Shown here: piece by piece, positions 8,037 to 16,880 of the stretch
Layout of the letters: every line of letters begins with the position of its first letter
Numbering within the stretch: the first letter of the stretch is position 1
Source of the DNA: CAVVEC01 sp963770485
GTDB lineage: Bacteria > Acidobacteriota > Terriglobia > Terriglobales > Acidobacteriaceae
Direction of reading: 5' to 3'
Length of the DNA: 64,000 nt
Assembly (NCBI GenBank): GCA_963770485.1
Contig: CAVYPX010000016.1
Location: 1-64,000, forward strand
Translations under genes and position numbers: made by a program
The notes under the pieces: model-generated
Databases searched by the model: none
What the model was told of the DNA's origin: nothing
What the model saw: only the letters and a program-made list of their open reading frames with translations

Positions 8037-9167
8037 TCAGCTTGGGAGTGCTGGCGCTGCAATAATTTGCAGCGCTGTCGCCGTAGACCGTGATGCAGAA
8101 CGGAAAGTGGACTGAGCGTTTTTGAGCGAGGGTCTAACCGGACGCGGATCTTCGCACAACAAGAAGTCGTAACTATCGGGCAGGAGGTAGGTCTGGAAGC
8201 CTACCTCTTGCCGCAAGAAAGACGGGCCCAAGAGCGCGTCCAGATCGACCTCCGGAAGACCTGATGCGAACCATTTTTGGTAGACCGACTCGAACGGTTC
8301 GCTCCGGTATTGCTTGTCTCCAGCGCGAAGATGATCCCGGTGGGCGCGGGTAAGGGAGCCGTATTGACCCGTCTCCCAGAGGCGTCGGATTTGGAAATAG
8401 CAGGTCAAATGTTCGGGGTCTGGACGGTTCCCATTGCTGAAAATCGCCGTGAAAACCTGGGATGCGCGGTCAAGTTTCCAGGGGCTTGGGGTGGCGTAAA
8501 TGAGATTGAAGGCGGGCAACCGGTGGAAGAAAACCCGGTGGCGATTCAGATAGCCGGCGAACCAAGAGATGCCATGATGGGCTGGGTCGCAGTAGACAAA
8601 AGTGGGCAAGGCCGACACTGCTTCGCTTCCATTTCTAGGGGAGATGAAGACCGGGAACCGTTCCCTGAAATAGCGGTTCAAGGTCGGGTCCAGGCCCGCC
8701 GTCCTGTCGGTTTGCCTTGGGAAGAGGCTGACCGGTGTACCCAGTTGTTCGTGGAAAAACTCCAGTTTTTCCTCCTGCGATTCGAGGTATTGAAGATCGG
8801 GATGGGCCAGGACGAAGTCGAGATCCAGCAGCCTCGTCCGAATGAAATCGGCAGTGTGGGACCGATGATCCCGAAGGTCTTGCTTGCCAATCAGATCGAA
8901 AATCTTGCGTGAAGTGAGCTTGAAGACGTAGGTCTTATGACCATATTGGGTCGCTTGGGCATCATGCTGAGTCAGCAGTGTGGTGGTAAAGCGATGGACA
9001 AGACAGCCCTTGCTCTTGCGGGTGAATCTGAGAAATTGCTGACGTGTGAAGTATCCTGAATGGGTAGCGGACAAATAGAGAAAACGAGCTTCTTGCTCGT
9101 TGTAGGCAAAACCTCGCAGCCTGTCGACGTAATGTTGCCGTGGTTCGAGTGCTGGTTTGGAGTGCAT
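8037..9167 (-). CDS. Hypothetical protein of E1, possible Rep-type winged-helix protein
   Basis: This 376-residue soluble protein has no signal peptide or membrane segment, and I cannot name its family with confidence. The first 110 residues (FTRQQFLRFTRKSK, HRFTTTLLTQ, YVFKLTSRKIFDLIG) read like a winged-helix domain of the replication-relaxation or relaxase-accessory type; the rest is unfamiliar. The start at 9167 (MHSKPALEPRQ) follows a GAAGAGG ribosome site and is preferred over the upstream in-frame ATG at 9212. Its 3' end abuts two very large palindromes, so a role in E1 replication is an attractive but unproven idea. A motif shared with the excisionase promoter lies 43 bases upstream. 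Confidence 0.6.
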   Translation of the reverse strand: MHSKPALEPRQHYVDRLRGFAYNEQEARFLYLSATHSGYFTRQQFLRFTRKSKGCLVHRFTTTLLTQHDAQATQYGHKTYVFKLTSRKIFDLIGKQDLRDHRSHTADFIRTRLLDLDFVLAHPDLQYLESQEEKLEFFHEQLGTPVSLFPRQTDRTAGLDPTLNRYFRERFPVFISPRNGSEAVSALPTFVYCDPAHHGISWFAGYLNRHRVFFHRLPAFNLIYATPSPWKLDRASQVFTAIFSNGNRPDPEHLTCYFQIRRLWETGQYGSLTRAHRDHLRAGDKQYRSEPFESVYQKWFASGLPEVDLDALLGPSFLRQEVGFQTYLLPDSYDFLLCEDPRPVRPSLKNAQSTFRSASRSTATALQIIAAPALPS

Positions 9168-9209
9168 GCGGTTGCCTCTTCGATAGGTAATTGATTGGAT
9201 GCGTGCCGT

Positions 9210-9224
9210 CATAGATATATATGT
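9210..9224 (-). promoter_or_regulatory. Shared motif upstream of the E1 Rep-like gene
   Basis: CATAGATATATATGT matches the motif at 7415-7429 in 14 of 15 bases and lies 43 bases upstream of the chosen start at 9167. Co-regulation of the two E1 genes is inferred. Confidence 0.45.
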
Positions 9225-9481
9225 CTGTGGAGCGTAATATTGTGCGGACGTGTTCTTCCCTCATGGGGACTGGTTCCCCGGGCCAACCCTCTCGCATTCC
9301 GCGCTTGGCCGAGCAGCGTTCTTTAGTGCGGAACACTTCAGCGACGGCACCAGCACCGCGGATTCGGCTTCTGGCCATCGGGTGATGAATCTCACTGGTT
9401 GGTTCATGGTATACTGTGCCCCAACGAGGATTTCCGGCCTCGCATTCCCTGTGCGAGCCTCCTCGAAGAAGGTGGTGCCTT

Positions 9482-10750
9482 GTGCGACTAAAACCGCCGT
9501 CCCTCTCCTCAGCCAATCTTCTGGTCGTCCTTGCCGTGTTGTCCGTGATGCCCGGCGGTTGGGCTAAACCCAAGTTCAAGGTGCTGCATGACTTCACCGG
9601 AGGCAAAGATGGCAGCGGGCCTTACGGCAGCCTGGTCTTTGATCAGCGGGGGAACATGTACGGGACAACCGCGGGCGGTGGAAATGATCAGAAATGTACG
9701 GGAGGCTGTGGCACGGTTTTCGAGCTGACACCCCAGACCAATGACAAGTGGCGCGAGACGGTGTTGCACAGCTTCGACTGGTCTGAAGGTGACGGCTATG
9801 AGCCGGAGGGCGGCGTAATCTTCGATTCAGCGGGCAACATCTTTGGCACCACGAATCTTGGCGGAGCGCATGACTACGGCGCAGCCTTTGAGCTGACACC
9901 AGGCACAAGGGGTTGGACAGAAAAGCTGTTATACAGTTTCGACTTCAGCGACGGTGGCGAGCCAACTGCCGGTTTGGTCATTGACGGCGCAGGCAATCTG
10001 TTTGGGACGACCCCGGACGGCGGCGCTTATGGCGGGGGGACGGTCTTCGAACTGACCCCAGGCTCCGGCAGTTGGACCCATGCCGTGCTCCACAGTTTTC
10101 ACGCTTCTTTCTATGGAAAGCCCGCCCCGGGCGGGTCCAACCCGTTTGCCGGGCTCATCCGGGATCGCTCAGGCCATCTATATGGCACGACCTACGCGGG
10201 TGGTATCGGATGCGTTGGCGAAGGTTGCGGCACGGTGTTTGAACTGACGCTCTCCTCTGGCGGTGGATGGAGGGAGCAAGTGTTGCACAGCTTCGACAAC
10301 AACGGCAAGGACGGGTACTTCCCCGGAGGCCCACTGCTCCGGGATCGCCTGGGGGGTCTGTACGGCACAACCGATCTTGGAGGCACGATCGGTTATGGTG
10401 CAGTGTTCAAGCTCACCCCGGCATCAGACGGCTGGCGGGAAAGCCTCGTTCATAGCTTCGGAGGCGGCAATTACGGCAGCGCGCCGCAAGGAGGAGTAGT
10501 CATGGATAGGAGCGGCAACCTCTACGGCGTGACGGCATGGGGCGGAAATGGCTGTGCCTGCGGCGTGGCTTACAAACTGATGAAGGAAAGGTCGGGAAAG
10601 TGGGCGTACACGGCGCTGCATACGTTCACGGGAAACGACGGAGCCGTGCCGGTGACGCTGACTTTCGATGAGAAGAGCGGCAAGCTGTATGGAACGACAA
10701 TCCTGGGCGGAACCCAGGACTTTGGCGTGATCTTTGAACTAACGCCCTAG
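9482..10750 (+). CDS. Secreted GloVer-repeat (choice-of-anchor tandem repeat) protein, E1 cargo
   Basis: This 422-residue secreted protein is built of repeats of the GloVer type: units of about 45-60 residues centred on GNLYGTT-x-GG and ending GTVFELTP, here seen about seven times (for example GNMYGTTAGGG, GHLYGTTYAGG, GGLYGTTDLGG). The N-terminus has a hydrophobic signal (LLVVLAVLSVMPGGWA). The GTG at 9482, preceded by AAGAAGGTGG, is preferred to the upstream GTG at 9416; a TATACT box lies at 9410-9415. The repeats probably fold as a beta-propeller-like array; function is unknown. Three more members are in this window (22769, 46373, 51222), but this copy and the one at 22769 sit inside mobile elements. 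Confidence 0.85.
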   Translation: MRLKPPSLSSANLLVVLAVLSVMPGGWAKPKFKVLHDFTGGKDGSGPYGSLVFDQRGNMYGTTAGGGNDQKCTGGCGTVFELTPQTNDKWRETVLHSFDWSEGDGYEPEGGVIFDSAGNIFGTTNLGGAHDYGAAFELTPGTRGWTEKLLYSFDFSDGGEPTAGLVIDGAGNLFGTTPDGGAYGGGTVFELTPGSGSWTHAVLHSFHASFYGKPAPGGSNPFAGLIRDRSGHLYGTTYAGGIGCVGEGCGTVFELTLSSGGGWREQVLHSFDNNGKDGYFPGGPLLRDRLGGLYGTTDLGGTIGYGAVFKLTPASDGWRESLVHSFGGGNYGSAPQGGVVMDRSGNLYGVTAWGGNGCACGVAYKLMKERSGKWAYTALHTFTGNDGAVPVTLTFDEKSGKLYGTTILGGTQDFGVIFELTP

Positions 10751-10788
10751 GACGCACTAGTCCGACAAATCATTTGTGCCGCCGCGCG

Positions 10789-10820
10789 GGGCGCTGGTCT
10801 AAAATGCAAACGCAGCGCCC
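10789..10820. terminator. Hairpin between convergent genes
   Basis: GGGCGCTG (10789-10796) and CAGCGCCC (10813-10820) form a perfect 8-base stem between the convergent GloVer and phosphoesterase genes. There is no good T-run, so it is only a candidate bidirectional terminator. Confidence 0.4.
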
Positions 10821-10841
10821 GCGATCAAGCGCGTGACGGTC

Positions 10842-12470
10842 TTAATCCGACTGGTCGTCGATGGCATCACTGTCGGGATCTTGAGGGTAGTTGGGGAAAC
10901 AGTGCGGCTGGTTCGGTTGGTGGAAGCACTTCTCGGGATAAAAATACGGTATCGCCGTGAAGGCGTGCGACTGCCCAAAGTTGGCGGTGAAAAAGTCGGA
11001 GAGACCAAACAAATCGCCCTGGGTAAGTTCAGGCGCGAAGTGATCCGCATAGGGGTAGTCCTTGTCACCGATCTGGTTTAGGGGGACCCCTTTCTGACCA
11101 AACACGTACTCGATAAAGTTAAGAATGCTGCCAAAGTCGTGGTTAAGGTTGGAAATGTAGCCTCCTTGTGGAGTCACCTGGTTTGTGTAGGCTGAGACCA
11201 CCATCAACGGCACGCGAAAGCCGTACACGTAATACTTCCCGTTGCTGCCGTCGTAACCATTGCAGTTGGGACCGGGCGGGGGGCAGTCAAAGGGCACGAC
11301 ATCGTCGTAGAACCCTCCCCAATCATCCCAGGTAACCAGGATCACGGTGTTGTACCAATTGACCGCTGGGTTAGTGCAATTGCTTTTGCCCACCGCATTG
11401 ACAATCCATGATACCCAGGACGGACCGCCGTCTCCGGGGTCGCTATCTGGATGATCCGACCAATCACCGTCGGGAATTACAAAGCTCACTTGTGGTAGGC
11501 GGCAGTTCTCGATGTCGGTCAATATCGGAGCTGCGTCCTGACTGGTTGGCAACGCCGTCAGGACATAGTTTGTCCAGTCGGTGCCCGTGCAAATGTCGCC
11601 CGGCAGGGTACCGTTTTGAGGAACGCAGATCCCGAAGTCGGCGTTGGGGGCCGTCCACAGCGAAAGTGTGTCGCGAGCGTAGTATTTCCACGAGATGCTG
11701 TTGGCATCGAGGACGGTCCTCGGCAGATCGTTGTGGGTGTAGCAGGGATACTGGCAACGCGGATCGGTGGGATCGTTAATGCAGCCATTCGGAGGCCCGT
11801 CGTTGCCGTTTTCATCAATCAGTGTTATCCAAGGGTCGCTGCCGGTGCACCCGGTGTTGTCGCCATACTTTACACCGTTAATTGTGGGTGGGTTCTCTGC
11901 GGCGAACCATTTGTAATAACCGTGAGTATCATTGTAGTAGATAGGCGCCGAGGTCCCGGAAAGAAGGAACTGGTGCGCCTCAAAGCTCGGTCCCTGGTTG
12001 GTTTGAAACATGAAATTGGCGAAACCGGACTGTTCGGCGATACGGAAATATGGGTTCAGAATGCCAGAGTCATTGGACGCGTAGGTCATCTGAGGACAAT
12101 GTGCGTGGATACCATCAGGGCATGCAGGCAACTGGCAAGTACCATCGTACTTTGTGCCGCAGGCTCCATCCATTGCGCCGTCGTCCCACATGCCCGTCCA
12201 GGCGCTATGTCCGTGATGCGGGTCAAAGCAGGGGACGAACGAATTCTTGACCAGGTTAAAAGGTTTACTGCCTTTGCATGTTCCCTGTGTGACGATGTGG
12301 GCGCCGTTGTTGATCAAGGTCTGGTCTGCGTAGAACAGGTTTGTTGGGGTGCGGTTTTCCTGGATCACTACAATCACATGCTGAATCGGCGTGTTGAATT
12401 CGGTTTGGGCGTACGCCAGCGTTGCCGCCAGCGCAAATAGGAGCAATAGGCTTTTCGCCGCGAACTTCAT
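10842..12470 (-). CDS. Secreted phosphoesterase (phospholipase C / acid phosphatase family), E1 cargo
   Basis: This 542-residue protein has a signal peptide (LLLLFALAATLAYA, cleavage near residue 21) followed by the family signature HVIVVIQENRTPTN, which carries the metal-binding ENR of the PF04185-type phosphoesterases. Further family segments are DPHHGHSAW, FVIPDGDWSDHP and ILVTWDDWGGFYDDVVP, which supply Asp and His metal ligands, and LNHDFGS near the C-terminus. It should hydrolyse phosphate esters outside the cytoplasm, possibly phospholipids or sugar phosphates; the substrate cannot be told. An AGGAGGTCC ribosome site precedes the start. It is cargo inside E1, convergent with the GloVer gene. 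Confidence 0.88.
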   Translation of the reverse strand: MKFAAKSLLLLFALAATLAYAQTEFNTPIQHVIVVIQENRTPTNLFYADQTLINNGAHIVTQGTCKGSKPFNLVKNSFVPCFDPHHGHSAWTGMWDDGAMDGACGTKYDGTCQLPACPDGIHAHCPQMTYASNDSGILNPYFRIAEQSGFANFMFQTNQGPSFEAHQFLLSGTSAPIYYNDTHGYYKWFAAENPPTINGVKYGDNTGCTGSDPWITLIDENGNDGPPNGCINDPTDPRCQYPCYTHNDLPRTVLDANSISWKYYARDTLSLWTAPNADFGICVPQNGTLPGDICTGTDWTNYVLTALPTSQDAAPILTDIENCRLPQVSFVIPDGDWSDHPDSDPGDGGPSWVSWIVNAVGKSNCTNPAVNWYNTVILVTWDDWGGFYDDVVPFDCPPPGPNCNGYDGSNGKYYVYGFRVPLMVVSAYTNQVTPQGGYISNLNHDFGSILNFIEYVFGQKGVPLNQIGDKDYPYADHFAPELTQGDLFGLSDFFTANFGQSHAFTAIPYFYPEKCFHQPNQPHCFPNYPQDPDSDAIDDQSD

Positions 12471-13031
12471 GGGGGAGGACCTCCTTCATTCAAATTATGG
12501 CTTTCGAGACGTTTCCTTGTGGCCTTTGGCTGTCAGCGGTGAATCAACTGCGAGGATGAGAGGACGTAGGTTTGGTTCGTGCACCTGGATCGTTGAAATG
12601 CTGCACCACATACAATCACCCTCAATTAACTGCTAGGGGCCCAGGCTCGATTAAGGAGTCTCGGTTCTTTTTACGACACACGGAACCATATTTTCAGTGA
12701 CCGCCGTCACCGCTGAATGTGCAGCCCAAACAATGAATTCCAAAATTCAGATAGTTGTGGCTCCGGATTCCCGCGTTGTTCTCCCATGTGAGGATTTGAC
12801 AAAGATCTGCGGAGTGCAGCGGCAGCAAATCGCCCTCCATGAGAGCGCTACCTGCCTCGTCGCTGCCAAGTCCCAGGGAGACAAAGAACGGCCAGAGGCA
12901 TACAAAATAAGTTGTTCTAACTCATTGAAATTCACGGACTGAAAAGGCCAGCTTCGGGTGTTCAGTCGGTTCAGGCCGTGCTTCGGTGGGTAAGTCGGCC
13001 CCTGGTCATCACCGCTGAGGCCTTCAAATTC
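12471..13031. other. Non-coding right part of E1
   Basis: These 560 bases hold no convincing gene. An open frame at 12697-12942 (GTG start) has no recognisable domain or ribosome site. The first part should contain the promoter of the phosphoesterase gene, read leftward. The region leads into the arm repeats at 13033. Confidence 0.5.
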
Positions 13032-13032
13032 T

Positions 13033-13050
13033 GCAATCACTTTGCAATCA
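13033..13050. repeat. E1 right arm-type repeats (GCAATCA x2)
   Basis: GCAATCA occurs at 13033-13039 and 13044-13050, 11 bases apart, inside TGCAATCACTT direct repeats. The first copy begins 102 bases before the right att core at 13135. It matches the pair at the left end of E1. Confidence 0.7.
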
Positions 13051-13134
13051 CTTAACGTGAACTGCCAACTGCCCCCACGTCCTTAACGCGCCGTCCGTGC
13101 TCTGTAAGTCCTTGCATTTACGTTTTCAGGTGGA

Positions 13135-13165
13135 TTCGAGTCCTACCTGAGGAGCCATTCTTTCA
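13135..13165 (+). repeat. att site 2 (E1/E2 junction)
   Basis: A perfect 31-base copy of the tRNA-Asn 3' end and following bases (5888-5918). It is the right boundary of E1 and the left boundary of E2. The surrounding tRNA body is absent, so this is an att duplicate and not a second tRNA gene. Confidence 0.9.
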
Positions 13166-13182
13166 GTAAGATACGAACCTGC

Positions 13183-13206
13183 ACCTGCCGTTCAACCTGC
13201 CGTTCA
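13183..13206. repeat. E2 left arm-type repeats (ACCTGCCGTTCA x2)
   Basis: A perfect tandem duplication of the 12-mer ACCTGCCGTTCA at 13183-13194 and 13195-13206. It starts 26 bases after the CCA of att site 2, the same offset as in E1. The second copy contains the integrase stop codon. Confidence 0.7.
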
Positions 13207-14304
13207 TGCCGCTTGCAGCGCCAATTGCACGATCTTGCCGTGCGCCTCGCGCATGTCTGCTGACGTCGCATCGCCGTAGATATTCATGGTCGTTCTGACA
13301 TCACGGTGACGCATGAGTTTCTGTTGCACTCCGATTGGAGTTCCCACAGCGTCAATCCACATCCGGTACGAGTGCCTGAATGTGTGCGTGCCTATGTGTC
13401 CGATGCCCGCTTCTTTGCCAGCCCGATCAAGCTCTCGCCAGAATCCAGTGTAAGAGTACGGCAGTCTGCCGAGTTTCAGAGGACTGGCAAAAATCCAATC
13501 GCTGTCCGCTGGAAACTCCGTGTTCTGCTTCCACACTTTCAATCGGTCGAGAAGTTCATCTGCCACAGCCAAAGACTTGCGCGACTCATCGGTTTTAACA
13601 TCGTCCACGTTCTGCTCAACGATGCCACGTTCTACGCGAAGCAACCCGTTGAGCCAATCGACATCCGACCATCGTAGCGCCAGACATTCCGAGATGCGAA
13701 GGCCAAAGCAGATGCACACCAAGGCCATCGTTCCGAATGGTTCTCTCAGATGCGATACAAGCAACCGGAACTGCTCAACCGTCAAGCTGCGCGGTTGGCG
13801 TATCCGCTTAGACGCGCCTTTGACCGTCACCAAGCCAATCGGGTTGACTTGCGTCGGTATATCCTGCTTCCACATTGCGAAGTTCCATAGTGAACTGATA
13901 ATGCCGCGAATGTGAGTCCGGCTCTTGGGCGCAAGGGGAAGAGACTCTAGCCACATTTCCACGGGCCGCGCCTGTAGATCGGTGATTAGGTTCTGTCCCC
14001 ACTTCGGCAGGATGTGAACACGAATCCAAGATTCGTACCCGCGATTCGTGTCCAATCGTTGCGGCATCTTCTCTGTCCGGTACTGTTCAACCAAGGTGTT
14101 CACCATTGGTGCCGTGTCGGTGACTTTGCTTTGATTTTCCACCGCATCACGCAGCGGTTTTGCTGCCTTCCATGCGGCTGTTTTGGTGGGATAGTCACGC
14201 AACGTCCCGACGGTCTTGGAATGTCGCTTGCCATCTGCCCACCAAAAAAAGTTCCATGCCTTGATTCGCTTATCTAGTGTTACGCTTCCACCTCGTGCTC
14301 TCAT
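13204..14304 (-). CDS. Tyrosine recombinase (integrase) of E2
   Basis: A 366-residue site-specific recombinase, full-length and with all catalytic residues: Arg203 (GLRISE), His307 and Arg310 in HTFR, His333 in LMRH and Tyr343 in MNIYG. It is a close relative of the E1 integrase; long identical runs such as FASPLKLGRLPYSYTGFWREL occur in both (read as two shorter blocks, FASPLKLGR and LPYSYTGFWREL). The N-terminal region differs more, which fits recognition of a different arm sequence. The stop codon lies within the ACCTGCCGTTCA arm repeat. The excisionase-like gene overlaps its start by four bases. Confidence 0.95.
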   Translation of the reverse strand: MRARGGSVTLDKRIKAWNFFWWADGKRHSKTVGTLRDYPTKTAAWKAAKPLRDAVENQSKVTDTAPMVNTLVEQYRTEKMPQRLDTNRGYESWIRVHILPKWGQNLITDLQARPVEMWLESLPLAPKSRTHIRGIISSLWNFAMWKQDIPTQVNPIGLVTVKGASKRIRQPRSLTVEQFRLLVSHLREPFGTMALVCICFGLRISECLALRWSDVDWLNGLLRVERGIVEQNVDDVKTDESRKSLAVADELLDRLKVWKQNTEFPADSDWIFASPLKLGRLPYSYTGFWRELDRAGKEAGIGHIGTHTFRHSYRMWIDAVGTPIGVQQKLMRHRDVRTTMNIYGDATSADMREAHGKIVQLALQAA

Positions 14305-14513
14305 TGAACTTTCCTCCGTTTCGTGAGAGCAACGGTCGGCAGTTTTAGCATGTCATCTAGGTCAGTAGTCTGGAATCGCCAAACGTGTCGTTTCGAGCCG
14401 GACAGTGTGTAGCCTTTCACTTTCGCTTGTCTGGCCCACATAACTACCGTGCGGGGTTCGATCTTCAAGTACGCTGCTGCTTCCGCCGCAGTCAGCCATG
14501 TGTCGCACTGCAT
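14301..14513 (-). CDS. Excisionase/AlpA-like helix-turn-helix protein of E2
   Basis: A 70-residue DNA-binding protein with the core WLTAAEAAAYLKIEPRTVVMW followed by a basic wing (GSKRHVWRF); it is the counterpart of the E1 protein at 7068. The ATGA overlap with the integrase indicates joint transcription. It probably bends DNA at the att arms during excision or represses the element's promoter. Iteron-like repeats with CCATGATCC and CGTCCCAC lie just upstream. Confidence 0.85.
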   Translation of the reverse strand: MQCDTWLTAAEAAAYLKIEPRTVVMWARQAKVKGYTLSGSKRHVWRFQTTDLDDMLKLPTVALTKRRKVQ

Positions 14514-14566
14514 CTTCAGGTTTCATTCTGGGGTTTTGTCTTTCTGGTTTGTGTTTGATGCATCGA

Positions 14567-14686
14567 GTGGGACGATTACGGATCATGATGAATGAAAGCG
14601 ACCATGATCCCCGAGTCATCACGTCCCACCGAGATGTTGCTCGGCTTTTGAATCGCTTCCCCCACCATGATCCCTAAACGTCCCAC
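14567..14686. repeat. Iteron-like repeats upstream of the E2 excisionase gene
   Basis: CCATGATCC occurs at 14602-14610 and 14665-14673, each followed by CGTCCCAC (14622-14629 and 14679-14686). An inverted copy GTGGGACG with GATCATG opens the block at 14567. It is a candidate operator array for the helix-turn-helix protein or part of the promoter for the integrase operon. Confidence 0.5.
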
Positions 14687-14702
14687 GCAATGAACCATTG
14701 AA

Positions 14703-15119
14703 TTACCTCGCTGCCATCTGGATGGCAACACCATCAACGGCGTTCTTGATCGCTGCTTGGTCGCCATGCTTTTCCATTTCGTCAACGTCTTTGACCATCT
14801 CTTTCAGTTTCTCGGCCCAGATTCCGTTCAAAACTCGCAGCAGGTCACCGAGTGTGCCTGACCACGTCGCACCATTGGGCAACATCAGCCTGACATCCCC
14901 GACCGCGCCGTTCAGAATCTCGGGCGGGATCGTCAACCGGACTTGCTCCCAAAAGATACGAGCCTGGGCCAGATCGCGGAGAGAATCACCGCTGATTTCG
15001 GTCTCACAGCCGTCATCGGTGCGGATAGCTGCATACTTGGCCTTCGGATCGTAGAACCGGGCCTCGGGATCAGCAGCGTGTGCCCCTAGCGGCATGATGT
15101 GAATGCGCCAGCTTTCCAT
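14703..15119 (-). CDS. Hypothetical protein of E2
   Basis: A 138-residue soluble acidic protein of unknown family. It has no signal peptide, membrane segment or recognised motif; the C-terminal third is predicted helical and charged (LKEMVKDVDEMEKHGDQ). The ATG at 15119 follows an AAGGG ribosome site and is preferred to an upstream GTG that overlaps that site. It lies between the integrase module and the large Cys-rich gene and is read in the same direction. No function is proposed. Confidence 0.6.
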   Translation of the reverse strand: MESWRIHIMPLGAHAADPEARFYDPKAKYAAIRTDDGCETEISGDSLRDLAQARIFWEQVRLTIPPEILNGAVGDVRLMLPNGATWSGTLGDLLRVLNGIWAEKLKEMVKDVDEMEKHGDQAAIKNAVDGVAIQMAAR

Positions 15120-15227
15120 GATGTTGTATCCCTTCACTAGTAGGGCTATTTCGTTTGAAGGTTGACCGGGTGTTGGCTGTAAGCCCTTGATGCTCTGGGA
15201 ATTAAAATTGTTTGTAAACCGGACATT

Positions 15228-16877
15228 TCAGGATTTCTGTTCTTCCAGGAACCGCCGTTGCTGTTCTAGCGCCAAGGCCCATTGGGCTTTCTCCCCAATC
15301 CGCCTGATCTGGCGCACGTCACGCTTCAGCTTCTTGGCTCTCTGACCTTGCTTGACGCCAGCCATCCGCAACTCCCAGTCCTTGATTTGAATGTCGGAGA
15401 GCAGTCGTTTCCCTGGCCGCGAAATCTCGACGGGTTCGAGGTCGGGTCCGAATTCAATTGGAGTATCGTCACGAGGTACGATCACATCAGGAGGTGTTTG
15501 ATCTTCTTCGGGTGTTTTCTCCACTGGTTCTGTATCAGGTTCGGTGTCGCGGTAGTATTCCCATCCATACGCCAGCCGATGCGATCTGCCTTCGTCCGTG
15601 CTCAGGCGATGCTGGCGTAAGACCTGCTCCCATGATGAATCATTTTGTTTTTCGGCAGGCTGCTCGGGCCTTTTGGCTTCATCATCTCGCGCTACCCTCC
15701 TACCTCGCAAACCCCAAACGTATGGAAACGGTGTACGGTTCTTCTTGGAGACTGTGCGCGTGTAGTGCGTGAGCCGTCGCGGTCCAACAAATGCGGTGCA
15801 TACTCCGGTGTTGTCATTGATCGTTGGCTTGTTGCTTGGACCAGAGCCATCGACACCCGCGTGGTATCTGCGTTCCCATCCACAGGTAGAGCACTCGGTA
15901 TTGCCTGATAAAACCTCGTGCGGTTCCTGCTTACTCCAATCGGCAGACTCATCGAATGCACTCATCACCTCGCGCCAGCGTTGCGGCGGGTCATACTGCG
16001 GCACGAGTTCATACAGAACGCTGTGAGTCACAAGCAGTTCTGGCCGCTTGTGCTTTTCTTCGAGATCATCGATCACTTCGACAGTGCCCAATTCATAATC
16101 TCGCAGTCGATCTAGTCCGCCGCAGCCGTGAAGCGGTTTAAAGCTTTCCGCAACAAGTTTGTTGTCCAGCCGGTACCACGGCAGGTCATCGGTCCAAGGT
16201 TTCTCCCGGCCGGATTCAGCGTTAACAGGATCACTTGGCCATGAGTCAGAGCACCATTCCACCTCATGCCGGTGAACTACATCGCAATGGCGGCAGTATG
16301 CCGACTGGAATTTCTTCAGTGGTTGCGAATCGCCTTCTCTCCAGTCCATCCAGTTATTTCGGACCTGGTAATTGCGAGAGTGGAAATCAGGAGTGCCGTC
16401 CAACCCTCGATGGGTTTTGTCAAACGTGTACGTTCTAGGTTTTTCGATGTAGTCGTGGTCGGCCTGTTCGTGATCTCCCTTCCATTCCCGCATCCAACTA
16501 GAACACTCGGACCTTTTCTTACACACATCGCAACGATCAGGTAGGAAAAGACGGAAGCTGGATAAGCACTCGCAGTGGCGAGCGTATTTTTTGGCAAATG
16601 CGTTGGCAGCTTCTAGGACACGCTCAAAGTTCCGTCGCCTGGATTCCAAACTCCACAACTTTCGGTCGCTGGGGGCAATGATGTGCTGTACGAAGCAGTC
16701 ATTGTCATTCACCGCTCTGATCGTGATTGTGAGTTGCGCCGGTGTTACAAGGAAATAGGTCGGCACCAGGCGAGTTGCTCGGAAGGGTCCGGGCGCATGT
16801 CGGACTGATCCACCTGGAGCGGGGTGCTGTGACTGCACCGTGATCTCGATTCGTTCGAGTTGGACTGCGTTTTTCAC
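15228..16877 (-). CDS. Large Cys-rich hypothetical protein of E2
   Basis: A 549-residue soluble protein that I do not recognise. It contains several cysteine pairs spread through the chain (CECL, CDVCKKRSEC, CRHCD, CSTCGWERRYH), which suggests multiple zinc sites, and a long acidic, proline-rich linker before a basic helical C-terminus (KQGQRAKKLKRDVRQIRRIGEKAQW). This could be a nucleic-acid-binding protein. It starts 3 bases after the stop of the small zinc-ribbon gene at 16881, so the two form an operon. At this size it is the largest gene of the E2 accessory region and may be important for its biology. Confidence 0.65.
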   Translation of the reverse strand: MKNAVQLERIEITVQSQHPAPGGSVRHAPGPFRATRLVPTYFLVTPAQLTITIRAVNDNDCFVQHIIAPSDRKLWSLESRRRNFERVLEAANAFAKKYARHCECLSSFRLFLPDRCDVCKKRSECSSWMREWKGDHEQADHDYIEKPRTYTFDKTHRGLDGTPDFHSRNYQVRNNWMDWREGDSQPLKKFQSAYCRHCDVVHRHEVEWCSDSWPSDPVNAESGREKPWTDDLPWYRLDNKLVAESFKPLHGCGGLDRLRDYELGTVEVIDDLEEKHKRPELLVTHSVLYELVPQYDPPQRWREVMSAFDESADWSKQEPHEVLSGNTECSTCGWERRYHAGVDGSGPSNKPTINDNTGVCTAFVGPRRLTHYTRTVSKKNRTPFPYVWGLRGRRVARDDEAKRPEQPAEKQNDSSWEQVLRQHRLSTDEGRSHRLAYGWEYYRDTEPDTEPVEKTPEEDQTPPDVIVPRDDTPIEFGPDLEPVEISRPGKRLLSDIQIKDWELRMAGVKQGQRAKKLKRDVRQIRRIGEKAQWALALEQQRRFLEEQKS

Positions 16878-16880
16878 GGC

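Noticed and set aside
12697..12942. 81-codon open frame at the right end of E1
   Set aside because: GTG start without ribosome site, no recognisable motif; only a faint resemblance of its start to the small CxxC proteins of E2 that does not continue.
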